Assembly (NCBI GenBank): GCA_947627395.1
Contig: CANQVW010000019.1
Coordinates: forward strand, 1 to 16,689
Direction: 5' to 3'
Length of the DNA stretch: 16,689 bases
Source of the DNA: an uncultured Bacilli bacterium
GTDB lineage: Bacteria > Bacillota_I > Bacilli_A > ML615J-28 > CAG-698
Of the stretch, positions 1 to 10,700 are shown one piece after another. Positions within the stretch are counted from its first letter, which is position 1. Each line of letters begins with the position of its first letter. The position numbers and the translations under genes are program-made. The notes under the pieces were generated by a model. That model saw only the letters and a list, made by a program, of their open reading frames with translations. It was not told the DNA's origin and searched no databases.

Positions 1-25
1 CGATACTCAATAATTTCTTCTTCAT
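1..25 (-). CDS. 5' end of an unidentified gene, cut by the window edge
   Basis: Only eight codons are visible, reading MKKKLLSI. The ATG at 25 follows a good ribosome binding site (AAAGGAG, five bases upstream) and a sigma-A-like promoter at 88-116. The Lys-rich start turning hydrophobic fits the beginning of a signal peptide, so a third exported or lipid-anchored protein next to the two giant lipoproteins is plausible, but that is inference. An in-frame ATG at 43 lies upstream of the ribosome binding site and is a less likely start. Function cannot be judged. Confidence 0.6.
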
Positions 26-87
26 AGAATCTCCTTTCTTCATATTGATGTGTTCATTCGTAAAAAGAATAAAACAACACATTGTAT

Positions 88-116
88 ATTTTATCACAAA
101 ATACAGGCTTTGTTAA
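88..116 (-). promoter_or_regulatory. Sigma-A-type promoter of the gene starting at 25
   Basis: Reading the minus strand, TTAACA (116-111) and TAAAAT (93-88) are separated by 17 bp. Each hexamer matches the vegetative consensus at five of six positions. The 197 bases between 26 and 222 otherwise hold only the terminator of the preceding gene, an A/T-rich stretch at about 118-165, and a leader of roughly 55-60 bases with no obvious structure. Confidence 0.6.
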
Positions 117-177
117 TAAGAAAAAAAACATTTTTCTTCTATTTTTTTATTTTTTCATCAACATTAAGAAATTGGCA

Positions 178-219
178 CAAAAAAAGATAGACTCATAAAA
201 TCATGAGACTACCTTTTTA
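178..219 (-). terminator. Rho-independent terminator of the 1498-residue lipoprotein gene
   Basis: On the minus strand a 16-base arm (218-203) pairs with 196-181 around a six-base loop, with one T-T mismatch and one G-U pair. A run of seven T ends the structure. It starts four bases after the stop codon at 223. Confidence 0.8.
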
Positions 220-222
220 TTC

Positions 223-3200
223 TTAGTTTTCTGTTGGTTCAATCGTTGGTAAAGTATAATCACTTTCTCCATATCCAGTTAGTTCAATGCTATAACATAC
301 ATAGTAACTAAATTGATACATTGCTCTTGCTTTAGCATGAACAGATACAATTACACTTGTGATTTTGTTATTGACAATTTTAACTTTAAATGTATATACA
401 TCATAAGTTAATAAATCTGGCATATAATCATAACCAAACATATCACAGAATAATCTTTCACGATATTCTTCTTTTACATTAAAATATCCATCTTCACCTG
501 CTTCAAGCATTTCCATTTGGATTGTTTTAACATCAAAATAATCTAAAAGAGTTGTTTCTAATAATTCATCTAATGTTCCCTCTTCAACAGTCCATTGGTC
601 ATCTTGACCTTTTGAATAAACATGAAACATATCTTCACCATCGATTTTTCCAAGATATTCTAAGTAATAGGTTGTTACAATTCCTAGATTTGTAATGTCT
701 ACTTTTGCAACATTTCCTTCAATCGTGTAAGTGACAGTATAAATTTCTTTTCCTGATGGGCTATCTGCATAACATTGTAAACGATAAGTATAATTATCAA
801 ATAATTCTTGCAATGCAGCTTCTAAAGCTTGTTCATCTGTTGTTCCAACCTCTTCATTTAAATCCTCTAAATTTGGACGAGTTGCTTCTTCATCTTTAGA
901 TCCTACTTGTGGAATAGTGAAGATTTCTCCCTCACCATAGGTAATATCCAATTGATAATTATCATATTCTACAATCATTTCAACAAGATGACCTTCTTCA
1001 TCTAAACGAAAAGCAAAGCGATAGAATAATTCTTCATCTGTTAATTCAATTGCTTGACCTTGATAAACAATATAGCCAACATTGAATACTTGAAATAAAG
1101 CAACCTTCATATCAGGAATAGCTTCATAACAACCCGTTCTTTCATCATAGCTAAAGAACATACTCATGAAGACATCCGTGTTAGACATCACTTCATGATT
1201 GAATAAATATTGATATGGAAGAGGAATATCTTCAAAGAATTCTTCAATGATTTGATAAGTACCATCTACACCAGTAATAAATCCTCCTGATGACAAATAG
1301 TATTTTTTACCATTTGGTAGAACATATAGTCTAAATGGACTAATTTCATCTCCACTAATGTAATCATCAACATAAATTTGAATGGTTTCAGAAGTATCAT
1401 CACATGTAACTGTGTAATTCATCGTATAGAATCCTTCATTTTTTCTTTCATATAGAGCTAAATCAAGAGGGTCGACTAAAGCTTGAAGTCCATAATCTTC
1501 CATTTCTCCATAATCACTAAAGAAATATTCAACTTGCCATTGACTTAAGATATAGGTTCCTCCCATATCAAAAATTTGATTAAAACGAACTCCGATATAT
1601 TCAATTCTTTGATCAACAACTTTAATTTTTACATCGGGAACTTCAATTCTAAAGAAATCATAGTAACCTAATTCTCCAAAGAAACTTGTAGCAAATTGAT
1701 ATTTATATCTTGCTTTTGGTGTGAAATATCCATCTTCTGTTACTTCAAAGTCTTCACTATGATATGGGCTAAAATCAGTATTAATTGCATATCGATATTG
1801 TTGGGCAATCGATGGAGTCATCACTGTATGGAATCCTACATCTATCCAATCTAAATTTAATACATAATATAAATTCATATTAGGTACATAGTAAGAAACA
1901 ACAGTATCTCCATTTGCTGGATTGTATGAATATATTTCGTTTCCACAAACTTCAAAGTAATAGCGACTTCTTTCATATTCTGAACTATCATCATCTGTTC
2001 CTGAAACAGTAGTATTATAAGCTTCATAATAATTAATAGCTACATTATCCATTGGTGTATCAAAAGCTTTTTGCAAATCAGCAAGATCCGTATCACTTTC
2101 TGTTTCACTTTGACTATCTAAGCCTGGAACAATACCCTGACAATGGGTATAAAGAGCAGGAACATCAAAGGAATGGATTGATTTAAAGCTAAGTTGAACA
2201 GATAAATCCTTAACTCCATCCACATCTTTACCTTTAAATTCAATATATCGAACACGATTATCTTGAATTGATAATAAGATGGATTGAATAGAACCAAATC
2301 TTTCAACACTCAAATCTCCTGTAACAATATATCCATCAATTAATGCATTCATAACTAAATCTAAATAAGCTTCTTTACATACATATAAATGACTTGTTGA
2401 ATTGTATTCAAAAGCTTCTGAATATCGAATAAGTTCTCCATCTTGATTTGCAAATTTAAAACTCATTTGTAATGTTGGTAACTTTAATTGATAAACACTA
2501 TTTAAAGTATATTCTTCATCCCAATATCCATAATCATTGACAAATTGACGAACAAAAATTCGATAAAGACTAGAATTATATTGAATATATTGAGAATATA
2601 AATAACTTGGATATCTTCCAAATTTATATTGAATAATACCATCTTGAACATCCATATCTATGCTATAATTTTGACCAGCCTTTGTCGATTGATAGGTTAA
2701 TCCAAATTGGTTATAATAACCTAAATATGCAAAAGCACGATCAAATTCACTGACATAAGATGTATCTGGCATTTCAAGAGAACATTGGTCAAAATCACGA
2801 AGTTCAAACTTCATGGTTGCATATAATTCTTCTCCTGTTTCATCAACATATTTAAATCGACCAGAAATATGATAGAAATTTGTTCCAACAACTTTTAATT
2901 TTAATCCTTCACAACTAATATTGGTTTCAGGTATTTGTCCAAAGTCAATTCCTGTAACATAATAGAAGAAATGTCCAAAAATAACATAAAGGATTGCTAA
3001 ATCATAACCTTCAATGGGAACAAAATATCCATTTTCACCTACTTCAAAATAATTTGCATTTAGTTTTAAAAGATTGGTTAATTCAATAGAAAGTAAATAT
3101 CTTTCTAACTCATCTTCTGTATAAAAATCATAATTATTTTCAGGATCTACTGTTGGAACTGTTAGATAGGCATGAGCAATTTCATCCCAAGTACGAATAT

Positions 3201-4719
3201 AAGTGAAACCATTGTATGAACTTTGACATACTGTCGGTGTTTTAATGTACTCTAATTCTGTATAATCATGATCATATCGATTGATTAAATCAATAGAACC
3301 TGTTATTTTTACATTATCATAGGTTTTCGCAAAGGCTTGTTTTATTCCTTCTTCACTGATATTGGCTCTTTGATTACTTTCATCATCTAAGGTTGGAAGA
3401 AAATCATTAAAATCTATTTCAACAATTTCTACTTCAAATTGACTATCATTATAATCAATAACAGAGATGACATAGTTCTGGGTATTTCCATTTTCTTGAT
3501 AAGATATTTTAACTTTTTGAATAATTTGATTTAATTCTAATTCAATGGAAATGTTGTTAAAGGAAGAACCATCTAGATTTAAAAGATTTTTTAACACAGT
3601 AGGAATGGATTCATCTTTGACTTTATATTTTCCTTCAGAAATGATTTCAAAATCATCTGCATTTAAATTGGTTATGATAGAGGTATAATAACGATATAGT
3701 TCTCCATCATCGATATTAGTTCTACGATATTGTTCTTTATATGGAACTAATTTGTAATAATCTTGCTCAATACGATCATATCCATAATAAATAACTTCAC
3801 CATTTTCGGTTGTTTTGACTAAGTTTTTATAAAAACTATACAATTGAACACCATTATGTTCAATTTGAATGGTGTAGTTGTTCCATGGTTGAACTAGTGC
3901 TGTTCTTAATGGAGTCAATCCATCAATCACAATAACTTGAATGGTTTTTGTATAGGTGGATTGTTGATGAACATAGGTTAATTTTGCTGAATAAACTCCT
4001 GCAACGTCTTGATGGACACTGCTATAATCTAACATGCTTTCTTCAACAGGAATTTCTTTATCATTCACTTTAATTTGAAAGCTTGATTTTAATAATTGAA
4101 TCAATTGTTCATTTGTAATGTTTTCTTCAACATAGAATTGAACATCATTTCCTGTAACAACAACTTCATCATTTTCTTGTTTTACTACTTCAATAGTCAC
4201 ACTAAGTTGATAAGTTTTTTCTTGATATTCATAAGTACATACAATCTCATAAGTTCCAATTTTAGTTGTATCTACAGTTCCTTGAATCATATCTAAAGTT
4301 GTTGGAACAATTTCACCTTTTACAATAATTTGAAAATATTTAGTAACATCGATGGAAGCTGAATTTTGAAGAATGGTTGTTTCTTCATTGGTTTGTTTGA
4401 TTTCAACTTCTCTTTCAACAACTTCAATCGTTACACTTAATTCATGTACTTTATCATTATAGGTATATTGACATGTAATGGTATATTTTCCAATTTTAGT
4501 TGTATCTACAGTTCCTTGAATCATGTCTATCGTAACAGGAACTTCTTCGTTGTTAACTTCTATTTTAAAATAATTTGTTAAATCAATTTCACTATTTATA
4601 TAAACGGTGGTTTCTTCATCTGTCTTGGTTATTTTTACTGTTTCTTTTGTACAAGCAACAAGTAAAAAAGTAACAACAAAGCAAAGACAACATAGAACCA
4701 ACCTTTTTAATTTAACCAT
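223..4719 (-). CDS. Giant repeat-built lipoprotein, 1498 residues
   Basis: Probable lipid-anchored surface protein; ligand and function unknown. Residues 1-23 form a lipoprotein signal peptide (KLKR, a hydrophobic stretch, lipobox LVAC with Cys23). Residues 26-267 hold three Ig-like domains of the Big_3 type; the first two share the segment DMIQGTVDTTKIG. The rest is six diverged copies of a roughly 180-205 residue beta-rich domain I do not recognise, at about 270-446, 454-654, 656-856, 879-1085, 1086-1272 and 1295-1494. Their marks are an early NYT-like strand, a central FExxEDGYFxxK-like turn, a later KVVDQRIxxI-like strand and a closing LPxLD-like linker rich in Asp and Glu. There is no LPXTG motif and no catalytic motif I can identify. 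The ribosome binding site is modest (AAGAAGGG, four bases before ATG). A terminator separates it from the upstream lipoprotein gene, so it is either read by leakage or from a weak promoter there. Confidence 0.85.
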   Translation of the reverse strand: MVKLKRLVLCCLCFVVTFLLVACTKETVKITKTDEETTVYINSEIDLTNYFKIEVNNEEVPVTIDMIQGTVDTTKIGKYTITCQYTYNDKVHELSVTIEVVEREVEIKQTNEETTILQNSASIDVTKYFQIIVKGEIVPTTLDMIQGTVDTTKIGTYEIVCTYEYQEKTYQLSVTIEVVKQENDEVVVTGNDVQFYVEENITNEQLIQLLKSSFQIKVNDKEIPVEESMLDYSSVHQDVAGVYSAKLTYVHQQSTYTKTIQVIVIDGLTPLRTALVQPWNNYTIQIEHNGVQLYSFYKNLVKTTENGEVIYYGYDRIEQDYYKLVPYKEQYRRTNIDDGELYRYYTSIITNLNADDFEIISEGKYKVKDESIPTVLKNLLNLDGSSFNNISIELELNQIIQKVKISYQENGNTQNYVISVIDYNDSQFEVEIVEIDFNDFLPTLDDESNQRANISEEGIKQAFAKTYDNVKITGSIDLINRYDHDYTELEYIKTPTVCQSSYNGFTYIRTWDEIAHAYLTVPTVDPENNYDFYTEDELERYLLSIELTNLLKLNANYFEVGENGYFVPIEGYDLAILYVIFGHFFYYVTGIDFGQIPETNISCEGLKLKVVGTNFYHISGRFKYVDETGEELYATMKFELRDFDQCSLEMPDTSYVSEFDRAFAYLGYYNQFGLTYQSTKAGQNYSIDMDVQDGIIQYKFGRYPSYLYSQYIQYNSSLYRIFVRQFVNDYGYWDEEYTLNSVYQLKLPTLQMSFKFANQDGELIRYSEAFEYNSTSHLYVCKEAYLDLVMNALIDGYIVTGDLSVERFGSIQSILLSIQDNRVRYIEFKGKDVDGVKDLSVQLSFKSIHSFDVPALYTHCQGIVPGLDSQSETESDTDLADLQKAFDTPMDNVAINYYEAYNTTVSGTDDDSSEYERSRYYFEVCGNEIYSYNPANGDTVVSYYVPNMNLYYVLNLDWIDVGFHTVMTPSIAQQYRYAINTDFSPYHSEDFEVTEDGYFTPKARYKYQFATSFFGELGYYDFFRIEVPDVKIKVVDQRIEYIGVRFNQIFDMGGTYILSQWQVEYFFSDYGEMEDYGLQALVDPLDLALYERKNEGFYTMNYTVTCDDTSETIQIYVDDYISGDEISPFRLYVLPNGKKYYLSSGGFITGVDGTYQIIEEFFEDIPLPYQYLFNHEVMSNTDVFMSMFFSYDERTGCYEAIPDMKVALFQVFNVGYIVYQGQAIELTDEELFYRFAFRLDEEGHLVEMIVEYDNYQLDITYGEGEIFTIPQVGSKDEEATRPNLEDLNEEVGTTDEQALEAALQELFDNYTYRLQCYADSPSGKEIYTVTYTIEGNVAKVDITNLGIVTTYYLEYLGKIDGEDMFHVYSKGQDDQWTVEEGTLDELLETTLLDYFDVKTIQMEMLEAGEDGYFNVKEEYRERLFCDMFGYDYMPDLLTYDVYTFKVKIVNNKITSVIVSVHAKARAMYQFSYYVCYSIELTGYGESDYTLPTIEPTEN
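238..3912 (-). repeat. Six-copy tandem protein domain array in the 1498-residue lipoprotein
   Basis: The approximate units are 3382-3912, 2758-3360, 2152-2754, 1465-2085, 904-1464 and 238-837. Conservation is at the level of pattern, not DNA. Landmarks of the central turn are SEGKYKVK in unit 1, GENGYFVP in unit 2, TEDGYFTPK in unit 4 and GEDGYFNVK in unit 6; units 3 and 5 are weaker (STSHLYVCK, RTGCYEAI). A strand of the type LKLKVVGTNFYHI, VKIKVVDQRIEYI or FKVKIVNNKITSV follows about 40-55 residues later in units 2, 4 and 6. Unit borders are estimates by eye. Confidence 0.65.
3919..4644 (-). repeat. Three N-terminal Ig-like domains in the 1498-residue lipoprotein
   Basis: Residues 26-267. 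Each unit follows a pattern of VxIxxT, then a [DL]xTxYFxI strand, xxVPV, DMI, VDTTKIGxYxI and a closing xYxLSVTIEV strand, about 78 residues long. This resembles bacterial Ig-like group 3 domains of surface stalks. The third copy (about 184-267) is diverged, with HQDVAGVYSAKLTYV in place of the VDTTKIG strand. Confidence 0.7.
4254..4524 (-). repeat. 37-bp perfect direct repeat, two copies 234 bp apart
   Basis: Bases 4254-4290 and 4488-4524 are identical. The offset of 234 bp is 78 codons, one Ig-like unit, and both copies encode MIQGTVDTTKIG. Identity in DNA between otherwise diverged units suggests a fairly recent duplication or gene conversion. Confidence 0.85.
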
Positions 4720-4748
4720 AATACCCTTCTTTCTATGAATTGTTTATT

Positions 4749-4784
4749 TTAAAAAATTGGGATAGCTTGGTCACTACCCCAATT
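4749..4784 (-). terminator. Rho-independent terminator after the 2037-residue lipoprotein gene
   Basis: On the minus strand an 11-bp stem (4784-4774 with 4765-4755, one G-U pair) closes an eight-base loop and runs into six T. It begins ten bases after the stop codon at 4794. A weak promoter-like pair, GTGACC with 17 bp to TAAAAT, overlaps this hairpin and could serve the downstream gene, but it is far from certain. Confidence 0.85.
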
Positions 4785-4793
4785 CATAAACGA

Positions 4794-7700
4794 CTAAGCT
4801 GTAGCTTTGGTGTAATCTTGATTTACTTCATCAAATTCATAATATAAATGAATACCTTGAGCTGTAACTGTTAAAACAACAGGATCACCATCATAATCAA
4901 ATGTTAATGTTTGATTATTATTTGAAAGTTCATATTCAAATTCACCAGTAATACCACTTTCATTGACTGTAATTGTTGTTTCGGTTACAGTAACACAAAC
5001 TTTACCACGACCATTTACCCATTTTCCTAGAAATGGATTACTTGATACTTCTTCTCCCACAGCCAATACTTTTACTTTTACTGTTAATGTGTATGGTTTT
5101 TCATCCACTGTATAAGTTAATGTGACATCATATTCACCTGCTACATCAAATTGAACAGCAGATGCATCAATCATGTTGCTTTCTACAGGAACTTCTATTG
5201 CATCCACTGTGATTTTAAATAACTTAGTGAAATCAAATGAAGTATCTCCATTTTCAATTTCTTTGGTACCATCTGCTTCTGTAATTTCAACAACTTTTTC
5301 TTTAACTGTAACTTGAACTGTTTTTGTATAAGATTTACCATCGACAGTATACGTTAATACAACATCGTAAGTTCCTGCTTGACCAAATTTAACAGCTGTT
5401 GCATTAATCATTCCAGGAATAACAGGAACATCTTCTCCATCAACTGTGATATTAAATAACTTGGTAAAATCAAAGTCTGTTGCACTACCTGAAATTTCTG
5501 TTGAGGCATTTGTTTGTGTAATTTCAACAATCTTTGTTCCTTCTCCAACTACTTCAACTTCAGCAGTTCCAACATATTTTTTACCCATCCAAGGGAAGAT
5601 GATAGTTACTTGATATGTACCTGGGGCATTAAAATCAACTTCAGATGTATCAATGGTTGCACTTGCAAGAGCTGATCCTGAATAAGTTGTTTCTGCTAAT
5701 GAACCATCTTTCTTAGCTTTAACTGTAAATAAACTCTTGAAATCAAAAGAAGTGTCTCCTTGTTTAATTTGGTTCGATGAATTAGATGAACTAATGGTAA
5801 CTGTAGGAGTTACTTTTTTAAATTCCCATCCTTCTTCAACCCAAACATCCCATTTAATTTGTTTAGTTACTGTTAATTTATTTTCACCTAATGTTAATTC
5901 GTATGAATAATCAGTTCCATAAAGAACGGTAATTACATTATCTTTAACGGTATAAGTTCCAATATATTTATCGGCAATACTTTGTCCATTTCCATATTTT
6001 AAGATACCATATCCTGTAATAGTGTAGTAAATACATGAATATGTTGAAGAACCACCATCATGATAATAAATACCTTCATAAGAATCTTTTTCAATAGCAG
6101 TTGCTTTTCTTTCCTTGATTTGTAAGATATAAGCAAAAGTTTCTTCTCCTACTTCAACAAGAATCTTATCTTGAATCATTTGGTAAGTTCCAGTTTTGTC
6201 TTTACTTGTAAAGCTGCCAAACCCATCTAATGTGAAGGAATCTTCACCCACTTGGTATGTTCCTCTTTCTTCACTTGGAAGAACAAAGGCTGAAGCGGAT
6301 GTAAATTGAAGTAATGCAATTTCTTCTCCATTTTGTTTGATTACAACATTGTTTCCTGCGGCTATATCTCCTTCTACTTCAACAACTCCATATTGATTTT
6401 TACCATTTTGGAAGATGTAAAGAGAACCATCTGCTACTGTAAATTTGTTTAAATATGCGGAACTAGATGTATAAACATCTGTTAATGTGGCATCTTTAAT
6501 GAAACAATAATAATCACTATATTTTTCCTCTACACCCATTTTATGAACATAAAAGATTCCATTTTTTACTGTTCCTTCAAAACTATATGCTGAAGTACAT
6601 TCAATTTTAATTGACTTATCTTCATCATTATAAGTGAATGTTCCATCAATAGTTTTTACAACTGTTTGAAGATCATCATATTCATCTCTTACAGTTGTGT
6701 TACAACTAAATTTAACAGTTCCATCTTCAAATAATTCAAAAGTATATTTATAATCTTTATATGTTTTATTTTGAGCAGTAGATCCGTATGTTCCAAGTAA
6801 TGAACTATCTTTATAAGGTAAGGTATAAATTTCAACACTTAGTTCAGCGGTATAAGTTTCATCATCATGTTGATAAGTCAAAATAACTTTATAATTTCCT
6901 GGTGTTTTAAAGGAAACATTAGATGCATCAATCATTTCATCTGTTACTTCAACAGCTACACCATTATAAGAAATAGTAAAATAAGGTTTAAAATCATGAC
7001 TTTCAACAGTATCTAATAAGCGAACAACATCTTGAGATACTTCAATAAAAGCTTTGTATAATTCTACTTTTGTGAAAATAACTTCACTACTAAGAATTGT
7101 TCCTGTTAGAATATTTCCATTTTGACTTTGTGTTAGTTCAACCGTTCCATAAGAATCTCTAAAAGCATAAGGAGATGGGTCAAACACAATGGTTAGTTTT
7201 CCATCATGAATCACATAAGTTCCGAAAGTTTCATTATCCTTATTCTTACCTTCATAGATCGTAGCTACACCACATCCATTTAAGTGTAAAGTATATTTTA
7301 AACTATTGCTGTCTTTGCTATCGACAAAATCTCCATTATATCCATCATTTTCAATCACTGTATAGTTTTGATCTGTAATTTTTAATGTTACTTCATCACT
7401 AGACTTTGTTGTTACAACAAAGTAATTTTGAACAACACGATAAGTCCCTTCAACAGTTCCTGTTAATGTACCAAATCCATCTGCGAAAATTTGATCATTT
7501 CCTGATTGATAAGTACCACGCTCTTCTGATGAAATCTTTCCATAGGATGAAGTTTCTGTACTACTTGTTACTTTAACAGCACATAATTCATCTCCATCTT
7601 TTTGAATTGATACAACATTATCTTTCACAAACAAACTTTCATCTGCTTGAACTTCACCAATATAAAGATTATCTTTTATAGCTACTAATTTAGTAACTTC

Positions 7701-10700
7701 ATCTCTTGTATAAGATGCAACGGTTAAAGTTCCTGAGGGAGTTACTTGAAATACTTTAATATCAGTTGCACTTTGGATAAAAAGGATAATAGAATTATAA
7801 GCTGTGTTTTTCGCAAATAGGATACCATCTTCTTCAACTGTAGCTTCAAAGTTACGTTTTGTTGATGAATTTGAATCATCCGTTAAAGAAATCGTTAGTT
7901 TATTAGTTGCTGCTTCATATTCCCAAGTACCCGTATAATTTTTTTTTCCTTCAACATAAGTTGCAACATTGTCTTTTTCTAATGTTAAAGTATAGCCATA
8001 ATCTGCATAAGTATATTCGCCTAAAAATGCGGGTAAAGTGGATTGTTCTTCACTAAGTACAACGACTTCAAATGTTTCTGTATAAGTTTCTTTGGTTTGT
8101 AGACTTGTGTAAGTTAAAATAACTGGATAAGTTCCTGCAACTGTAAAGCGAACAGCAGAAATATCAATCATACTCATTGTAATAGATTTTGCAAATCCAT
8201 CTTCATAAATCTTAAATAATTTAGTAAAGTCAAAGTCTGTATCTCCGTAAGGAATTTCATTTGAAACATCACTGCGTAACAATTCAACTTCAATTTCATA
8301 TCTTGTGCCAACTTTTTGGAAAACAGCATTATCCGATTTTCTAACTAAAGCATTTCCATAAGATTTGAATGTAAAGAAGTGATCAACACCTGAAATGGTT
8401 GCTGTTAAATCTTTACCATCGATAACATAAGTATATAAGCTTGGACTTAACATTTCATCTTGTACATCCCATATTAGGCCACCCCAACCATCAATGGTGA
8501 TTTTAACTGTTCCACTTGTCGAAATATAATCTCCTTGATGTCCATCTTGTTCCGCAAGTGTAAATGTTTTATCTGTAAGATTTAATTGAATTCCTATTCT
8601 TCCTGATTTTGCTTCAAGAACAACACGATTATTTGGTGTAGAATAATATTTACATTGTTCACCATTATAAGTAGCCATACCAAATCCATCTAGGATTAAT
8701 ACATCACTACCATTTTTATAGGTATCTGCAGTAGATTCAATAACAGATAACTTATGTAATGTAAAGCTATCAATCATAACGATAACAATTAATTCATCAC
8801 CACTATATAAACGTACTTTATTTCCTTCGATTAAAAGATCCTCTGTTGTTACAACATAAGCTTCATTTTGGTAAAGAAGTACTGTCAAATTGCTATACAT
8901 TGTTAAATAGATTTCACCTTTACTGTAACATAAACTTTGGAATTGTTTATCCTGTGGGACAAATATCCTCATATAATCAATATCATCAGGATAATCAGTA
9001 TCCATAGCTAATAATATGCCACTATCATCGATAACTTTGATATCATAAACATACCATTTACAATCCATATGAATAATTCCAGTCTCTGGATCTAATGTCC
9101 ATGTTCCTGAATTAGATGAAGAGAACCAATAACATGTACCATCATTTCTAATGACAATGCTTGTTTTATTTCCACTTGAATCATAGGTATTAAATTTACC
9201 AATGTAAGGTAAATTATCTGGATTTTCAGGTAATTCCTCTGGTGGAGTTGGTTCAGGAATTTTATCTGTCTTTTTGAAGGAGACATTTGCACCATCACCA
9301 TAAACATCTGTGAAAATAATTCCTGTATCAGATTTATAGATTGTGTAATCTCCTTCTTTGACATCTAGATAACGAACTCCTTGTTCATCTACTGCAATGA
9401 CATAATCATAAACATAACTTTCACCAGATAAATAAGTTACAGTTCCTCTTCCTGCTTCATCATTACTAATTGTAATGTAAATTCCTGCATAAGTATAAAT
9501 ACCTGCAAATTCATTGTTTGCGGATTGTTCAATCTTTGGATCTTCAACAGCTGTTGTACCCACTTGACTAAAGTACATTTTGTAAGAAGTTGAATTTCCT
9601 TGAATTTGAATTTCTGAAATGTATTGATTTTCAACTTTTAATTGTAAAGAATGAACTTTATCAGAATATGGAGCTAATAAATAGTCATATTTTTCTAAAG
9701 AAGCATTTTTTAAAATATATACTCCTTCTTGATAATTAAAGTCTGTAGATTCCACTTCAACGTCATACATATAAGGTGCATATTGATAGTTCCAAGCACT
9801 CATGAAAGATCCTGAATTTAATTTCCAATTTCCTTGTGCATCTTTGCTATAATATTTTGTTGGTATTCCATTATTTAAAATGAAAATAACTTCACCTAAT
9901 GTTCCTAAGTTCGCATGTAATGCAGTTAAAGTTCTTTCAATGATTTCAATTTCTGTATCATCTAGGTGGATTGTTAAAGTATAATTGCTATAGTCTTGAT
10001 TTGCAGCTGTAGCAAGTAATTGTAACTCTTCTTGAGTTGCTCCTGCTTTTACAGTGACATTGACAGTTTTAGAATAAGTTTTTCCGTCTAATACATAATT
10101 CAATGTAACTTCATAGGTATTAGCAACGTTAAAATTAACTTTAGAAGTATCAATCCATTCTTTTTTGACTTCTACATCTTCTCCATCGACTGTAATTTGA
10201 AATAATTTTGTGAAATCAAAAGTAGTATCTCCATTTTCAATTTCTTTAGATTCTGTTGTTTCACTAATTAAAACAACTTTTTCTGTTACAGTTTCTTTTA
10301 CTTCAACCTCAATGGTTTTTGTATAGTCTTTACCATCTAGTGTATAAGTAAGTGTAACTTCATAAGTATTAGGAGTGTTAAAATCAACTTTAGAGGTATC
10401 AATCCATTCTTTTTTGACTTCTACATCTTCTCCATCGACTGTAATTTGAAATAATTTTGTGAAATCAAAAGTAGTATCACCTTTTTTAATTTCTTTAGAT
10501 ACATTTGTTTCTTTTATTTCCACGGTTTTTAATGAACTTGACTTTGCAATAACATTTAATGTGGCTTCTTTTGTGTATTTTGTTGCATATTCCTTGTCAT
10601 TTAAAATTGTATCGTTGATATAAGCAGATAAAACAACTTTATAGGAGCCTACTTGATTTAAATTAACTTCTGATGAGTCAATCATATCTTTTGTAACTTC

